Shown one piece after another: positions 10,052 to 19,087 of a DNA stretch of 64,000 bases (the first letter of the stretch is position 1; every line of letters starts with the position of its first letter). The DNA comes from CAZIVP01 sp964542915 (lineage in GTDB: Bacteria > Calditrichota > Calditrichia > Calditrichales > Calditrichaceae). The stretch is taken from the NCBI GenBank assembly GCA_964542915.1, contig CAZIVP010000002.1, positions 496,001-560,000 of the forward strand, written 5' to 3'. The translations under genes and the position numbers were made by a program. The notes beneath the pieces were generated by a model. That model ran no database searches, was not told the DNA's origin, and saw only the letters and a program-made list of their open reading frames with translations.

Positions 10052-10741
10052 ATGAAATTGACAAAACCTGATGATATAATGGTTTTTTCACACAACTGGA
10101 ACCTCAGCCCCAGCGAGGCGCTGCGCCTTCAGTTACAGCTGGCAAAACAAGTCCGAACTGAAGATATTCGCAAGGAAATAAAAACGGTGGCAGGCATCGA
10201 TGTCGGGTACAGCCATGAGGGCCGCCGCTCTCATGCAGCCATTGTTGTGTGTCAATTCCGATCCCTGGACATCATCGAAAAAGTCACGGCTTCCCTTTCA
10301 ACGCCTTTACCTTATATTCCGGGATTATTATCGTTCCGGGAAATACCAGCCATTCTCGAAGCTTACACACTGTTGAAGGCCGCCCCCGACTTACTGCTAT
10401 GCGACGGCCAGGGTATTGCCCACCCGCGTCGATTAGGAATTGCCAGTCATTTAGGTTTATATCTGGATAAACCATCGATTGGAGTTGCTAAAAAACGATT
10501 GATCGGAGAACATAATGAAGTCGGCAAGGATCGGGGAAGTGAGGCCTATCTGAAAGACGGGAATGAAACGGTTGGCGTGGTGTATCGTTCGCGCAGCAAT
10601 GTAAAACCGATCTACATTTCACCGGGACATAACGTATCGGTCGAACGCGCCGTTAACATAACATGCGGATTAATAACGAAATACCGGCTCCCGGAGCCTA
10701 TCCGATATGCACACCGACTGGCTTCGGAACATAAACATTAG
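10052..10741 (+). CDS. nfi: Endonuclease V (deoxyinosine 3'-endonuclease)
   Basis: DNA repair enzyme that nicks the second phosphodiester bond 3' of deoxyinosine, the product of adenine deamination. The 229-residue protein carries the family motifs in order: VAGIDVGY (Asp50), PYIPGLLSFRE (Glu97) and LLLCDGQGIAHPRRLG (Asp118), which together give the metal-binding acidic residues; LDKPSIGVAKKRL follows as expected. Its stop overlaps by four bases the 3' end of the convergent lipoprotein gene. No operon partner is visible. Confidence 0.95.
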   Translation: MKLTKPDDIMVFSHNWNLSPSEALRLQLQLAKQVRTEDIRKEIKTVAGIDVGYSHEGRRSHAAIVVCQFRSLDIIEKVTASLSTPLPYIPGLLSFREIPAILEAYTLLKAAPDLLLCDGQGIAHPRRLGIASHLGLYLDKPSIGVAKKRLIGEHNEVGKDRGSEAYLKDGNETVGVVYRSRSNVKPIYISPGHNVSVERAVNITCGLITKYRLPEPIRYAHRLASEHKH

Positions 10742-11217
10742 TCAGACCGGACTTCCAACAACACATAAACGTGCCAACCGCGCTCATCCTTGAATTTCTT
10801 CTGGTCTCTAACCTTAAATTGCGGTAATTGAACGTTTAGTTGCTCTTTATCGCTATTCTCGCCCTGATCGCCTTTTCCGCTGACGCTGTCCTGATCCCGA
10901 AATTGATCCTGAAAGTACTCGGCTAACATGGCCTGCGCCATAATCCGTGCTTTTTTGTTAGCTATGGTCCTGCTGTTTGATCGACCATAACCGACGCCAT
11001 AAACATAGCCCTCTTCCTGCGGAACATTCCGAAACCAATCCGGGGATTCTTCAAAATGAGCTTGCGGTTTTTTAAGCGATGAATCGACCATTGTGGTATC
11101 GCCGGCTGCACTTTGCTCGCCTTTGTTACCATTACAGGCAGTACAAAACCAGAAAAAGACGCTTAGGCACAGCGCCAGGCTGAGGCGTCGGATTGTGTTG
11201 TCACTGTTTATCAACAA
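10738..11217 (-). CDS. Small LPP20-like putative lipoprotein
   Basis: A 159-residue exported protein. Residues 1-28 form a signal sequence ending in CTAC, a weak lipobox. The segment PDWFRNVPQEEGYVYGVG (about 59-76), followed by an Ala/Arg-rich helix (NKKARIMAQAMLAEYF), matches the LPP20 fold seen in several neighbours: a P-x-W motif, then GVG, then a helix. A charged linker and a beta segment end the protein. It is the last gene of the nine-gene envelope cluster and overlaps the end of the FecR-domain gene by 17 bases, so translation is probably coupled. Function is unknown. Confidence 0.7.
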   Translation of the reverse strand: MLINSDNTIRRLSLALCLSVFFWFCTACNGNKGEQSAAGDTTMVDSSLKKPQAHFEESPDWFRNVPQEEGYVYGVGYGRSNSRTIANKKARIMAQAMLAEYFQDQFRDQDSVSGKGDQGENSDKEQLNVQLPQFKVRDQKKFKDERGWHVYVLLEVRSD

Positions 11218-12001
11218 GTTTATCCCTTTCCCGATTCCATTGCACCCAGCTGGATTTCATATCTGCTTCGAGATCGAATTGAGATTGTTTGTAATTAATC
11301 GTCCGGAACGCTTCAAATGCCTCAAAATCACTTTGCACCATTTCTTCGAACTGCTGCTGATCCTGTTGTTTAAAACGCTCAAAGGCGTCCTGATCCTGAT
11401 CGATATAATCCTGATAAGCCTTTTCCTGTTGTCTTTTGTATTCTTCAAAATCCATTACCAAAATCAATTCTTCGCCTGCTTTAACAGAAAAGGTCGAATC
11501 GGAAATATCGCCATCGTTTTCGAACGGTGTTACCGCTAATTCACCATCATAGCAACGGTAAGACGTGGCATTGGAATCCGACTCCAGGCGAAATACCGTT
11601 CCGCGAACAGCACAGATGGAAGTTGGCGTTTTTAAGCGAAACGATTTCTTCTTTTTGGGCGAAAACAGGCTGAGCCAGGCTCTGCCGCTGTTCATCTGTA
11701 CCTCTTCCTCTCCGGCGTCGCTTTTCGTGATCTGAACAATGGAATTCTCTCCGATGCGCATAATTTTTTGGGTAGAAAACGTAACTTCACAACGCGCCTC
11801 TTTTTCCGTACGCACCTTGTCTTTTTTATAAACGGGCGCCTGGAATTCGGCTTGTTCCCAATTCAGTTCTCCGGCGTTTTGAATGTAGTAATGACCGATG
11901 GAGAAGGTGATTTTTCCCAGTTGGTTATGGTCGCTGGTTTGGGCGTGACCAAAATAAGCGAACATGATGAGAAAACACAACGTTCCTCTTAAAACACGCA
12001 T
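11201..12001 (-). CDS. FecR-domain protein with C-terminal 11-residue repeats
   Basis: Exported protein of 266 residues: signal peptide about 1-20, then a FecR domain about 30-180 with GENSIVQI and TPTSICAVRGTVFRL, the usual core of that fold. After the domain comes a Gln/Glu/Phe-rich helix with four consecutive 11-residue units, residues 192-202, 203-213, 214-224 and 225-235, each of the form D-x-x-x-F/Y-x-x-F-x-x-x. No membrane segment follows and no sigma/anti-sigma pair is adjacent, so it is unlikely to be a TonB-coupled sigma regulator; stand-alone FecR domains often occur in surface or periplasmic proteins. The same repeat occurs in the gene just upstream. Confidence 0.8.
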   Translation of the reverse strand: MRVLRGTLCFLIMFAYFGHAQTSDHNQLGKITFSIGHYYIQNAGELNWEQAEFQAPVYKKDKVRTEKEARCEVTFSTQKIMRIGENSIVQITKSDAGEEEVQMNSGRAWLSLFSPKKKKSFRLKTPTSICAVRGTVFRLESDSNATSYRCYDGELAVTPFENDGDISDSTFSVKAGEELILVMDFEEYKRQQEKAYQDYIDQDQDAFERFKQQDQQQFEEMVQSDFEAFEAFRTINYKQSQFDLEADMKSSWVQWNRERDKLVDKQ

Positions 12002-12086
12002 GGATGTTACCTCGTAACCTTTTAATCTTATTTTTGTTGATTAAATTATAATCTGAAACAACGACAATGCTTCGTTCATTTTCCTG

Positions 12087-13547
12087 CTACAACGAAACGA
12101 CTTGCGGATTTATACCTTTGTAATCGGGCATAACCATCCCCACGCCCGCATTGACATACGTCGGATCACAGATGATATAACGTTCCCCCCTGAATTCAAC
12201 CGCTTCGCCACCAATTTTCCCGTGAAATTTCACAGCAGTGCTGATATGCCCCGGATAATCCAGCATAATCATATCAAGCCCCAGTAGCTCCCTCACTAAA
12301 AAAGCAAACAGAATCGACCGGTCCTCACAATCCGAAGCGGGATAAAAGATGGTTTCTTCCGGAAGCATATATTTTTCACGCCCAAACTGCTGGTCGTCGG
12401 TCTGATACCTGAAAGCCGTTTGAACGAATCGCAATAGAAAATTTACGGCTTCGTATTCGCTTTTACCGGCCACATACGGTTTAAGAGCTTTTAACAGAGA
12501 AAACTTAAATGGTTCCGAAGTACCGGCTTTTAGAAACAACGTTAATTCCGTTTGCGGATAATCTTCAAAAAAACGAACCATGTCCCGATTATATTCGATC
12601 TCAAATTCGATATTACTGTCATTGTAGTCAAATCGTAAACGTTTTTTGACCACTTCATTATGGATGCGCGGAGCGCTTTTGATCTCCAGGTCTACCGCTT
12701 TTTCGGCGCCTTCATACCGACCACGATATGTATAAACGCGATTTTCAGTATCCAATGTTCGATTGAATTCCATAAAGTAATACTTTTGTTTATCGATCGC
12801 GGTAAACTGTTTTTCAAAGATGGTGTAATTAACCGGCAACAACAGGAAAACAGAGTTTGATTGATAAGCAACTTTTGCATCGAGTCCCGATTTGTTAAGC
12901 AGAAACCAGGAAAAAAGCGTTTGTCTGCTCGGCGAATCGGGATAGGCAGTCCGGCTAAAGTTGTGTACTAATAATACGTAGCCCCAATCATTAAGGCGCA
13001 TTGTAGCGGCGTGTTTTTGTAATTGTTGAACAACAGCTTTATGCGGTATGGCAGCCATTTGTTTCCATGCTTCGCTTATCACATCGTTATTCATTTCCTG
13101 CTTTAACGCTTTTTGTTGTTGTTTTTTAAAATTTACCTGAAGTGATTGACCAAAAAATGTAAACTCTAATCGAGGCTTTTGGGGCTCCGTTACAGGCTCC
13201 GGTTTCGGCGTTTCCTGTGGCTCGGGGATGTAATCAGGTAGTGGTATATCTTCTACGACCCGGGTTGGCTCCACAACCGGAATTTGTGGCTTATTTTCTT
13301 TCTTAACCGTCGGCATGTCAACCGGTTTCGGCTTCGGATCGAATGGTTTCCCACGGTATGTCTGGAAACGCTCCCAGTCTTTTTTCAGAAATTCTGCAAA
13401 AGCGCGGTCTTCTTCTTCCAGGAATTGCTCATACTGTTGCTGGTCTTTTTCAAGCCATTCCCGGTATCCTTCTTCTTGAGCGTGACTAATTCCAACACTA
13501 ACCAATAAAATAACTGCAAGGAAACGGTGCGTATGAAGTATCTTCAT
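12087..13547 (-). CDS. Transglutaminase-like exported protein with N-terminal 11-residue repeats
   Basis: A 486-residue exported protein. Signal peptide 1-23 is followed at once by 11-residue units at 35-45, 46-56 and a partial one at 57-64 (D-x-x-x-F/Y-x-x-F pattern), then a Pro-rich linker to about 128 and a large mixed domain. Near the C-terminus SDCEDRS (Cys407), YPGHISTAV (His434) and ICDPTY (Asp461) give the Cys-His-Asp order of the transglutaminase/cysteine-protease superfamily, so it may be catalytically active as a protease, amidase or cross-linker. It sits between the YfaP-like and FecR genes in the envelope cluster. The substrate is unknown. Confidence 0.75.
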   Translation of the reverse strand: MKILHTHRFLAVILLVSVGISHAQEEGYREWLEKDQQQYEQFLEEEDRAFAEFLKKDWERFQTYRGKPFDPKPKPVDMPTVKKENKPQIPVVEPTRVVEDIPLPDYIPEPQETPKPEPVTEPQKPRLEFTFFGQSLQVNFKKQQQKALKQEMNNDVISEAWKQMAAIPHKAVVQQLQKHAATMRLNDWGYVLLVHNFSRTAYPDSPSRQTLFSWFLLNKSGLDAKVAYQSNSVFLLLPVNYTIFEKQFTAIDKQKYYFMEFNRTLDTENRVYTYRGRYEGAEKAVDLEIKSAPRIHNEVVKKRLRFDYNDSNIEFEIEYNRDMVRFFEDYPQTELTLFLKAGTSEPFKFSLLKALKPYVAGKSEYEAVNFLLRFVQTAFRYQTDDQQFGREKYMLPEETIFYPASDCEDRSILFAFLVRELLGLDMIMLDYPGHISTAVKFHGKIGGEAVEFRGERYIICDPTYVNAGVGMVMPDYKGINPQVVSL

Positions 13548-13577
13548 ATCTTATCCCCCAAAATGGAATATAACCGC

Positions 13578-14753
13578 TCAACGAATTACAGCGGAACTAT
13601 TATTTTCATCATACATATTATTGATCGGATGAATCTGATGGTGTTCATCGATCCTAAAAACATGCCACACATTGCCCTTGCGGTGTCTGGGCACATCAAA
13701 ACTGGCCTTCAAGCGCCCATCAGCATATACATCCACATGAGCCTGACTGTATGCCAGGTCCTGACTATTCCCGCGATTTCGACCACTGTAATTGTGAACG
13801 GCGTACTGATAGTTACCACGAGCCGGTTCATAAATGGTAATCGTTTCCGGGCCATAGGCACGCTGGTCGTCGACATCCAGGAAATTGCGGCCGCCGATCT
13901 TCATTTTCTGCCGCCACCAAATGTGAAAATTCCCTCCGCCCGGTTTCGGACCGGAAAGGTGAGCGTCCAGGTCTTCCGGGAAAGCGCCCCATGTCAGCAC
14001 GATTCTGAATTTATCCACTTGAGGTGAAAGCGCGAAGTTCATACGAACAGGCAATTCCGTCAGATCCATCTCAAAATCATGTTTGGAAGATAAAAAATCC
14101 TTTTTACTGAACAACACATCGTATTTTCCATAAGGAAACTTGTGGGTATAAATGCCCTCGGCGTCTGTTTTCCCCGAGGCAACCGTTTCCCCCGTTCGTT
14201 TGTTTTTTACGGTTACATTGACGTTTTCAAGCGGTTGGCCGTTAGCGGCGTTGACCATTGTAACTTTGTAGATACGTTGCCGTTCGTACATTTCCGTGAA
14301 CTTGAAAAAATGACCGTCGATCACCGCTCCACCCCGGAACACGAGGCCGGGTATACCTTTCGGTACCTTTAATTGAAACGTTTGCTGATTGACATTATCC
14401 TCCACCCAAACTTCGGCTTTGGCATTGGAGAGCATCAAATAATCTTCTTTGCTGGCAAAATCTTCGTCCATTAAACTGTTAACAACCCATATATTAATGA
14501 GACAGTCCTTTGCATTTTTGATGATGAATTCCTGTGATCCGCCGCTAAGGGTACGCTTTACCGTAACATTGCCATCGTTCGAAGGTTTATTTAAATTCCC
14601 GCGAATGGCCTCAACTTTGCCGTCATGATAGTATTGTAAAATGCCTTCGGCCTCCCCCATCATGGCCATTTCATCCCAACGAATCGTAACTTTAAAATCG
14701 TATGCGTGCAATGGTACTATGAATACCAAAAACAAAAGTAGATATTTGTGCAT
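13578..14753 (-). CDS. Exported protein with carboxypeptidase-regulatory-like domain and YfaP-type C-terminus
   Basis: A 391-residue protein with a short signal peptide (1-17). The N-terminal third is beta-rich without a known signature. Residues about 175-250 form a carboxypeptidase-regulatory-like (CnaB-like) beta-sandwich: NGQPLENVNVTVKN, then GKTDAEGIYTHKFPYG. Residues about 255-380 match YfaP-type proteins: LTWGAFPEDLDAHLSGP, a His/Trp strand, LDVDDQRAYGPETITI, and GNVWHVFRI near the end. YfaP-type proteins are exported and of unclear role; this is a likely ligand- or glycan-binding envelope protein. It is cotranscribed with the transglutaminase-like gene 30 bases downstream. Confidence 0.75.
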   Translation of the reverse strand: MHKYLLLFLVFIVPLHAYDFKVTIRWDEMAMMGEAEGILQYYHDGKVEAIRGNLNKPSNDGNVTVKRTLSGGSQEFIIKNAKDCLINIWVVNSLMDEDFASKEDYLMLSNAKAEVWVEDNVNQQTFQLKVPKGIPGLVFRGGAVIDGHFFKFTEMYERQRIYKVTMVNAANGQPLENVNVTVKNKRTGETVASGKTDAEGIYTHKFPYGKYDVLFSKKDFLSSKHDFEMDLTELPVRMNFALSPQVDKFRIVLTWGAFPEDLDAHLSGPKPGGGNFHIWWRQKMKIGGRNFLDVDDQRAYGPETITIYEPARGNYQYAVHNYSGRNRGNSQDLAYSQAHVDVYADGRLKASFDVPRHRKGNVWHVFRIDEHHQIHPINNMYDENNSSAVIR

Positions 14754-14799
14754 GGTTTATCCTTTCATTAGTCCGGGTTTAATCAAACCTATTACCATG

Positions 14800-15588
14800 C
14801 TACTGCAACATTGGAGAGCTTACGTTATGCTTGGCGATACGTGCAAGGACGTAATAAAGTTGATTTTTTATATCCGGATAGCGCTGACATATTTCAATGT
14901 TTTTGAGTCCAAAATGCAGTTTCAGAAAAGTTATTTCTTCCATACTACTTGTCATCGATTGATCCTGTGTTTCCTTTGTTACGAGATCGATCTTATGGAC
15001 TTCGACGGCAATATTGGTTAAGATCGTAAAGACCGCTTGTTCTTCGGCCGTTTTCCAGGCGTCGTTTTCGCTGCCCTTGGATGTGTACATACCCACGCCA
15101 TAATAATAGTCATTTTCCATAAAAAAGGTTTGATCGATCCAGGGCGGCTTTTCAATTTGATGGGCATGGATCGTTTTAACAGAATCCAACGCTATTGAAT
15201 CCATAGCGAACGCCGCTACGTAATCACGTAATAACATATCGACGTCAAAACGGGTCAGTTCAATCAATTGGCGTTCAATCGCAGAGAGAGAATCGGGTGA
15301 AAAATAATAGAAGTAATTACTGTTTTGTAATACATCATCTCGACTGCTTATATCAAAAAATTCAAGGGTGCCCTTTACAATGCATTCGTTGTAAGCCGCG
15401 TAGGTTGAAGCGGCATCTTCACGGGCTGTCAAACCGCCATAGCTATACCCTACAATAATATCAGGGTAGGTCGAAGGGAACAAAAACCACTCCGGATAGG
15501 CGGTTATTGCGTTCGTTCTCATTGGTAAAACGATTAAAACGAGCGCGAACACAACTGCTATTAATAACGTATTGGCATGCTGATGCAT
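14800..15588 (-). CDS. Exported protein with two LPP20-like repeats
   Basis: A 262-residue protein with a signal peptide (about 1-28). Two segments resemble the LPP20 pattern: YPEWFLFPSTYPDIIVGYSY then an Ala-rich helix at about 30-75, and PPWIDQTFFMENDYYYGVGM then an Ala/Glu helix at about 148-195. The second is the better match. There is no lipobox cysteine, so it is probably soluble or surface-exposed. It lies 46 bases upstream of the YfaP-type gene and 73 bases after the previous lipoprotein, with a hairpin between. No enzymatic motif is visible; function unknown. Confidence 0.6.
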   Translation of the reverse strand: MHQHANTLLIAVVFALVLIVLPMRTNAITAYPEWFLFPSTYPDIIVGYSYGGLTAREDAASTYAAYNECIVKGTLEFFDISSRDDVLQNSNYFYYFSPDSLSAIERQLIELTRFDVDMLLRDYVAAFAMDSIALDSVKTIHAHQIEKPPWIDQTFFMENDYYYGVGMYTSKGSENDAWKTAEEQAVFTILTNIAVEVHKIDLVTKETQDQSMTSSMEEITFLKLHFGLKNIEICQRYPDIKNQLYYVLARIAKHNVSSPMLQ

Positions 15589-15624
15589 AAAAAGTTCTTA
15601 AATTGGTCGTTGAAATCAGAAGAT

Positions 15625-15653
15625 AGCGGGATAACCCTACGGATTATCCCGCT
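15625..15653 (-). terminator. Strong hairpin between two envelope genes, possible terminator or attenuator
   Basis: A perfect 10-base stem (AGCGGGATAA / TTATCCCGCT) with a 9-base loop starts just after the stop of the upstream lipoprotein gene. Only a weak T-rich tail follows on the minus strand, so it may terminate partially or protect the upstream message rather than stop all transcription. Confidence 0.5.
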
Positions 15654-15661
15654 GAATCTTA

Positions 15662-16267
15662 CTAATATCCGCTTTCTTTTTCTTTCTCGTATTCTTTCAT
15701 TTCTTGCTTCAATTCTTCATAAGACTGAGAGGCACGGAAGCGTTCGTACAATTTTTTATCTTTTTTCTGTAATTCATCAAGGATGGAAAGATTTACCTTG
15801 TTCGGTTCCATGGCAACCACAGCTGCACATGTAAACTGACCGGTTTCTTTGTCGCGCATATATTTGACTTCCTTGGCGAGTGAGCCCTGTAAAACCTGGC
15901 TGGTCAACGTTTTTGTAACCGAAGAGAACGCTTCATTTATCTCCGTGTCGTCATTACTGCCGATCTCCTCCTGGAACTGCTTGTTCATACGCTGTACTTT
16001 CGTATTGAAGACTTCGGCAAGATTACCACGGGCATTGGTAATCGCTTTTTTCTTTGCCAGATCACGTCTGCGTGAGGTCCCTTCACCAACGGCGGCCACG
16101 CCCCCTGCATCAATAATGGAATTCGACATCGTCGTCAAATCCTGGAAAGGATCTTCGTAAACCTCCACATCGCCCGATCCCTGTGTCACTTTTTTACCGC
16201 CTCCGCAACTCATCAGAAACATCAATGCCAAAAGTGAAAATACGAAAACTAAAAATTGCCTGCTCAT
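15662..16267 (-). CDS. LPP20 family lipoprotein
   Basis: A 201-residue lipoprotein: signal sequence with lipobox FLMSC at about 17-21. The mature part has VAAVGEGTSRRRDLAKKKA, the glycine turn and basic helix of LPP20-type proteins (about 57-80), then mixed alpha/beta and a charged C-terminal helix. The C-terminal segment DKKLYERFRAS resembles one unit of the 11-residue repeat found in the FecR and transglutaminase-like neighbours. It is preceded by a 140-base gap that may hold its own promoter and followed by a hairpin. Probably anchored to the outer membrane; role unknown. Confidence 0.75.
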   Translation of the reverse strand: MSRQFLVFVFSLLALMFLMSCGGGKKVTQGSGDVEVYEDPFQDLTTMSNSIIDAGGVAAVGEGTSRRRDLAKKKAITNARGNLAEVFNTKVQRMNKQFQEEIGSNDDTEINEAFSSVTKTLTSQVLQGSLAKEVKYMRDKETGQFTCAAVVAMEPNKVNLSILDELQKKDKKLYERFRASQSYEELKQEMKEYEKEKESGY

Positions 16268-16407
16268 AACAATTCTCCTTTAATTAATTGATACATGATA
16301 CACAATTTTCGTGGAAAGCTTATTTTAAAATTCCGGTAAATTATAAAAAAACTCATTGATATGCATCAAATTAATTTTATTAAATAAAAAATCATTTAAC
16401 CGTTGCC

Positions 16408-17436
16408 TTAAATGGCGCTGATGTATTCCATGAATTGATTATAAAAATCCTTATTTAGTTTATCCTGTATAATAAGCATCATTTTCGCTTTAGCCTGATC
16501 TTCTGAAATGCCCATTGTGCGATTCTTAATATTAAATGCCTTTAATGCCTGATCGTTAATGTTATCAAAAACTTCTAACGTGAGTTTCCAATTATAACCG
16601 ACAACATCATTCCGGTTTAAATTAGCAGGCGAGACATCCAATTCGTAATTGAAATTGAAATCCGCATTATGTTCTGTAATCACAGAACCAATTTTACCAA
16701 CCGTTTCCTTTATATAATCAGCAATTTCATTCTGATAATTCCCCTCGCCCATCAATGTTACCGAGATATTATTCAGTAACTCTTTTTTTTCTTTTTGTAA
16801 GAGGCTCAACGGCATCGGTGGTTCGATTTGCTGGCCGCTTACATTAATTATCTGGTATTGATCTTGAAGGACTTCGGTAATCTGCATAACATCGATCGCT
16901 TTTTGAAGAAATGTGAACCGGTGTAATTTATCATCGCTTTCTCTGTAATTAGCATGGAAGCGTTCGACGGATGCATAATTTTTCTCGATATCTTCACGGT
17001 AAACTTCTTCGGTTTTCATGCGGTCAAGATACGCTAATACATAATACAAGCCGTCTCGCTCTGAAAAATAGCTTTTGTCTATGGTAATATTTTTCAAATT
17101 CTGCCGGCTTCCCACGGCCGTACGATTGAGCATCTGAGATGTAAACGACGCCGATTCGTCCGATTCAACATATTTTTCGATAAGCGTTTCATCCACCTTA
17201 ATATCGGACTGAAATACTTTCGCAATACTGCCAATGGCATTGTTTTCAGCATCGGAACGGGTATCGCCGCTACCGACCCCGACAATATACATGGCTTCCG
17301 GGTAAATTTCGTGCGGATGATGCACCCAATTTGGCAACGAATTTTCCTGGCCCTGTTTCTGGGCATACGTACACTGACAAAATTGAAACAGTGTAATGAT
17401 AATCAAACCATACACAAGTTTTTGCCCGAACATCAT
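16408..17436 (-). CDS. LPP20 family exported protein
   Basis: A 342-residue protein with a signal peptide (about 1-25, cleavage probably after TYA). Residues about 33-75 hold the classic LPP20 start: LPNWVHHP, then MYIVGVGSGDTRSDAENNA and an Ala-rich helix. A second domain (about 200-300) of alternating strands and helices resembles the flagellar/LPP20-associated region but has no named signature. It starts 11 bases after the COG3014-like lipoprotein gene, so the two are cotranscribed. This LPP20 plus COG3014 plus LpoB arrangement recurs in other Gram-negatives, but the joint function is not established. Confidence 0.75.
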   Translation of the reverse strand: MMFGQKLVYGLIIITLFQFCQCTYAQKQGQENSLPNWVHHPHEIYPEAMYIVGVGSGDTRSDAENNAIGSIAKVFQSDIKVDETLIEKYVESDESASFTSQMLNRTAVGSRQNLKNITIDKSYFSERDGLYYVLAYLDRMKTEEVYREDIEKNYASVERFHANYRESDDKLHRFTFLQKAIDVMQITEVLQDQYQIINVSGQQIEPPMPLSLLQKEKKELLNNISVTLMGEGNYQNEIADYIKETVGKIGSVITEHNADFNFNYELDVSPANLNRNDVVGYNWKLTLEVFDNINDQALKAFNIKNRTMGISEDQAKAKMMLIIQDKLNKDFYNQFMEYISAI

Positions 17437-17447
17437 GGATCATTCCC

Positions 17448-18854
17448 TCAATTTAATGACACTGCATCAATAAAATTGAATTCTTCTTTAATCTGATAAT
17501 TGGGGACGGTTTTACTCTGAACGACAAGATTACTGTTATTCAGGAAATTTATGGTGATATCATGTTTCCCCGGCGGCACATTAAATTCGCCTACGTAACA
17601 TTTATCCGGCATGGTCTGCCAACAACGCAAATCGGCATTTTCGGTAGCATCAACGCCCACATCGACCATGGTATCCATAAATGTACCCAACAATCCTTCG
17701 GCGCCCGTTTCTTTGCGCAATTTCTTTTTAGCCTCCGCAGCGGCTAATCCTTTAACAACGGTACGAATGATGGTCTTAAAATAAATGATATCTTTCTTGG
17801 TTTCAAAGGTATGCTTTGCCACACTCCCCATATCTTCCAGTAATTGCAGTCGGCCCGCTTTTTTATCATTCACAAATACCTCAATGCGGCTTATTTGAGA
17901 GTTTCGTTCCCTCAGCACCGGTAATGAGAATTTAAAATGGTAGCCTGCTTTCATACCTGGGAAGGGAATATTGGGTAAAGCGACCGGTACGCTCAAATCG
18001 CTGATACCAACGGCATCTTCATAGGTTGTAATTAATCCGCCCACCGCCTTTTTGTGAGGCGCTCTACCGGTGAAGGCCATCACATTTAACCGGTAGCCGC
18101 TCTGTTCTTTCAACATTTCGTAAACATTGCCCCGCCCTCTTCTCAGATAAACACCGATGGCCGCAGGCATTTCATTGGAGTAAATTTGCGGATAGGTTTT
18201 CCAGGCGTCCTGCAGTTTTTGCAGTGATATTCTGCTGTTATCAAATTCACCCTCGGCTCTGAAAATTAAAAAACTGAGATAATTGGCGAGGGCGTCATTG
18301 TAAAACTTCAACTCTTCGGTTTGTACCTTCACATCGGTCTCGTCCGATTGATTCATGCTTTTCACCATCTCGGCATACTTGTCGGCCAGTTCACGCAATT
18401 TGATGTTCACCCGGCGGGTTTCAACATAGGCATCGTCAAATCGATTCAGCTGAAGATAATTGATGGCTTTGAAGATATTAACGTACAGGTTATCGTACAC
18501 TTCACCGTAGTACGGTAAAGCATTATCATTAAGTAAAAGGGATGTGGCCGCTTTGGAAATACTTTTGGTGAACAACTCTTCCATGGCCGTTTCGGCCTGT
18601 TCCAGGTATTCATTACTTTCTTTATGATTTCCCTGGAAATAGAGTACCGTGCCCTTATCCAAAAAGTATAATACACGGTCCTTGAAAGCATATTTTTTAT
18701 TTTGTTTCGCATCATCAATTTTTAGGAGGGCGTTGTTAAAATTTCCCCGACTTAAATCGGTCATGATCGGCCGGTAAAAGTTAACCCGGCTCACCGTACT
18801 GGCGCACCCCAAAATCAGAACACAAATCACTAAAATGGATCGTTTCTTTTTCAT
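17448..18854 (-). CDS. COG3014-like TPR lipoprotein
   Basis: A 468-residue lipoprotein: lipobox ILGC near residues 14-17, then helical repeats to about 230 that read as tetratricopeptide-like pairs (LSRGNFNNALLKIDDAK; YFQGNHKESNEYLEQAE; YLQLNRFDDAYVETRR). The C-terminal half is beta-rich and ends in FNVPPGKHDITINFLNN, a PEGA-like beta-sandwich closing motif. This layout matches the COG3014 family of uncharacterised lipoproteins usually found with LpoB-like and LPP20 genes, as here. It is probably a periplasmic scaffold at the outer membrane. Confidence 0.75.
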   Translation of the reverse strand: MKKKRSILVICVLILGCASTVSRVNFYRPIMTDLSRGNFNNALLKIDDAKQNKKYAFKDRVLYFLDKGTVLYFQGNHKESNEYLEQAETAMEELFTKSISKAATSLLLNDNALPYYGEVYDNLYVNIFKAINYLQLNRFDDAYVETRRVNIKLRELADKYAEMVKSMNQSDETDVKVQTEELKFYNDALANYLSFLIFRAEGEFDNSRISLQKLQDAWKTYPQIYSNEMPAAIGVYLRRGRGNVYEMLKEQSGYRLNVMAFTGRAPHKKAVGGLITTYEDAVGISDLSVPVALPNIPFPGMKAGYHFKFSLPVLRERNSQISRIEVFVNDKKAGRLQLLEDMGSVAKHTFETKKDIIYFKTIIRTVVKGLAAAEAKKKLRKETGAEGLLGTFMDTMVDVGVDATENADLRCWQTMPDKCYVGEFNVPPGKHDITINFLNNSNLVVQSKTVPNYQIKEEFNFIDAVSLN

Positions 18855-19087
18855 ACCTTAAACCTTTCAGGGATTTAAATCGGCCGTGATGCTTCCAAAA
18901 ATAGATTCGGAGTCAAGTCGTCTTCTTTTTTACCCCTGTCTTCGAACCGTTGCACAGAAAACCGTATATTCGTTCTTCTTTTCACAAAACATAATCGGTA
19001 AAGAAACTTTTTTCTTAAACATAATTTCAAATCGCTTGCTCCAATCAACGATTACTAAATCTCATTCACCTTTGTATTGGAGCGCCG
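18855..19087 (-). other. Spacer inside the envelope cluster
   Basis: About 230 bases between the LpoB-like gene and the COG3014-like gene. I see no gene or strong hairpin. It may contain a promoter for the downstream lipoprotein genes. Confidence 0.4.

Noticed and set aside
11201..12001. FecR protein as a TonB-linked anti-sigma regulator
   Set aside because: There is no membrane segment and no adjacent sigma factor or TonB-dependent receptor, so a structural or surface role is more likely.
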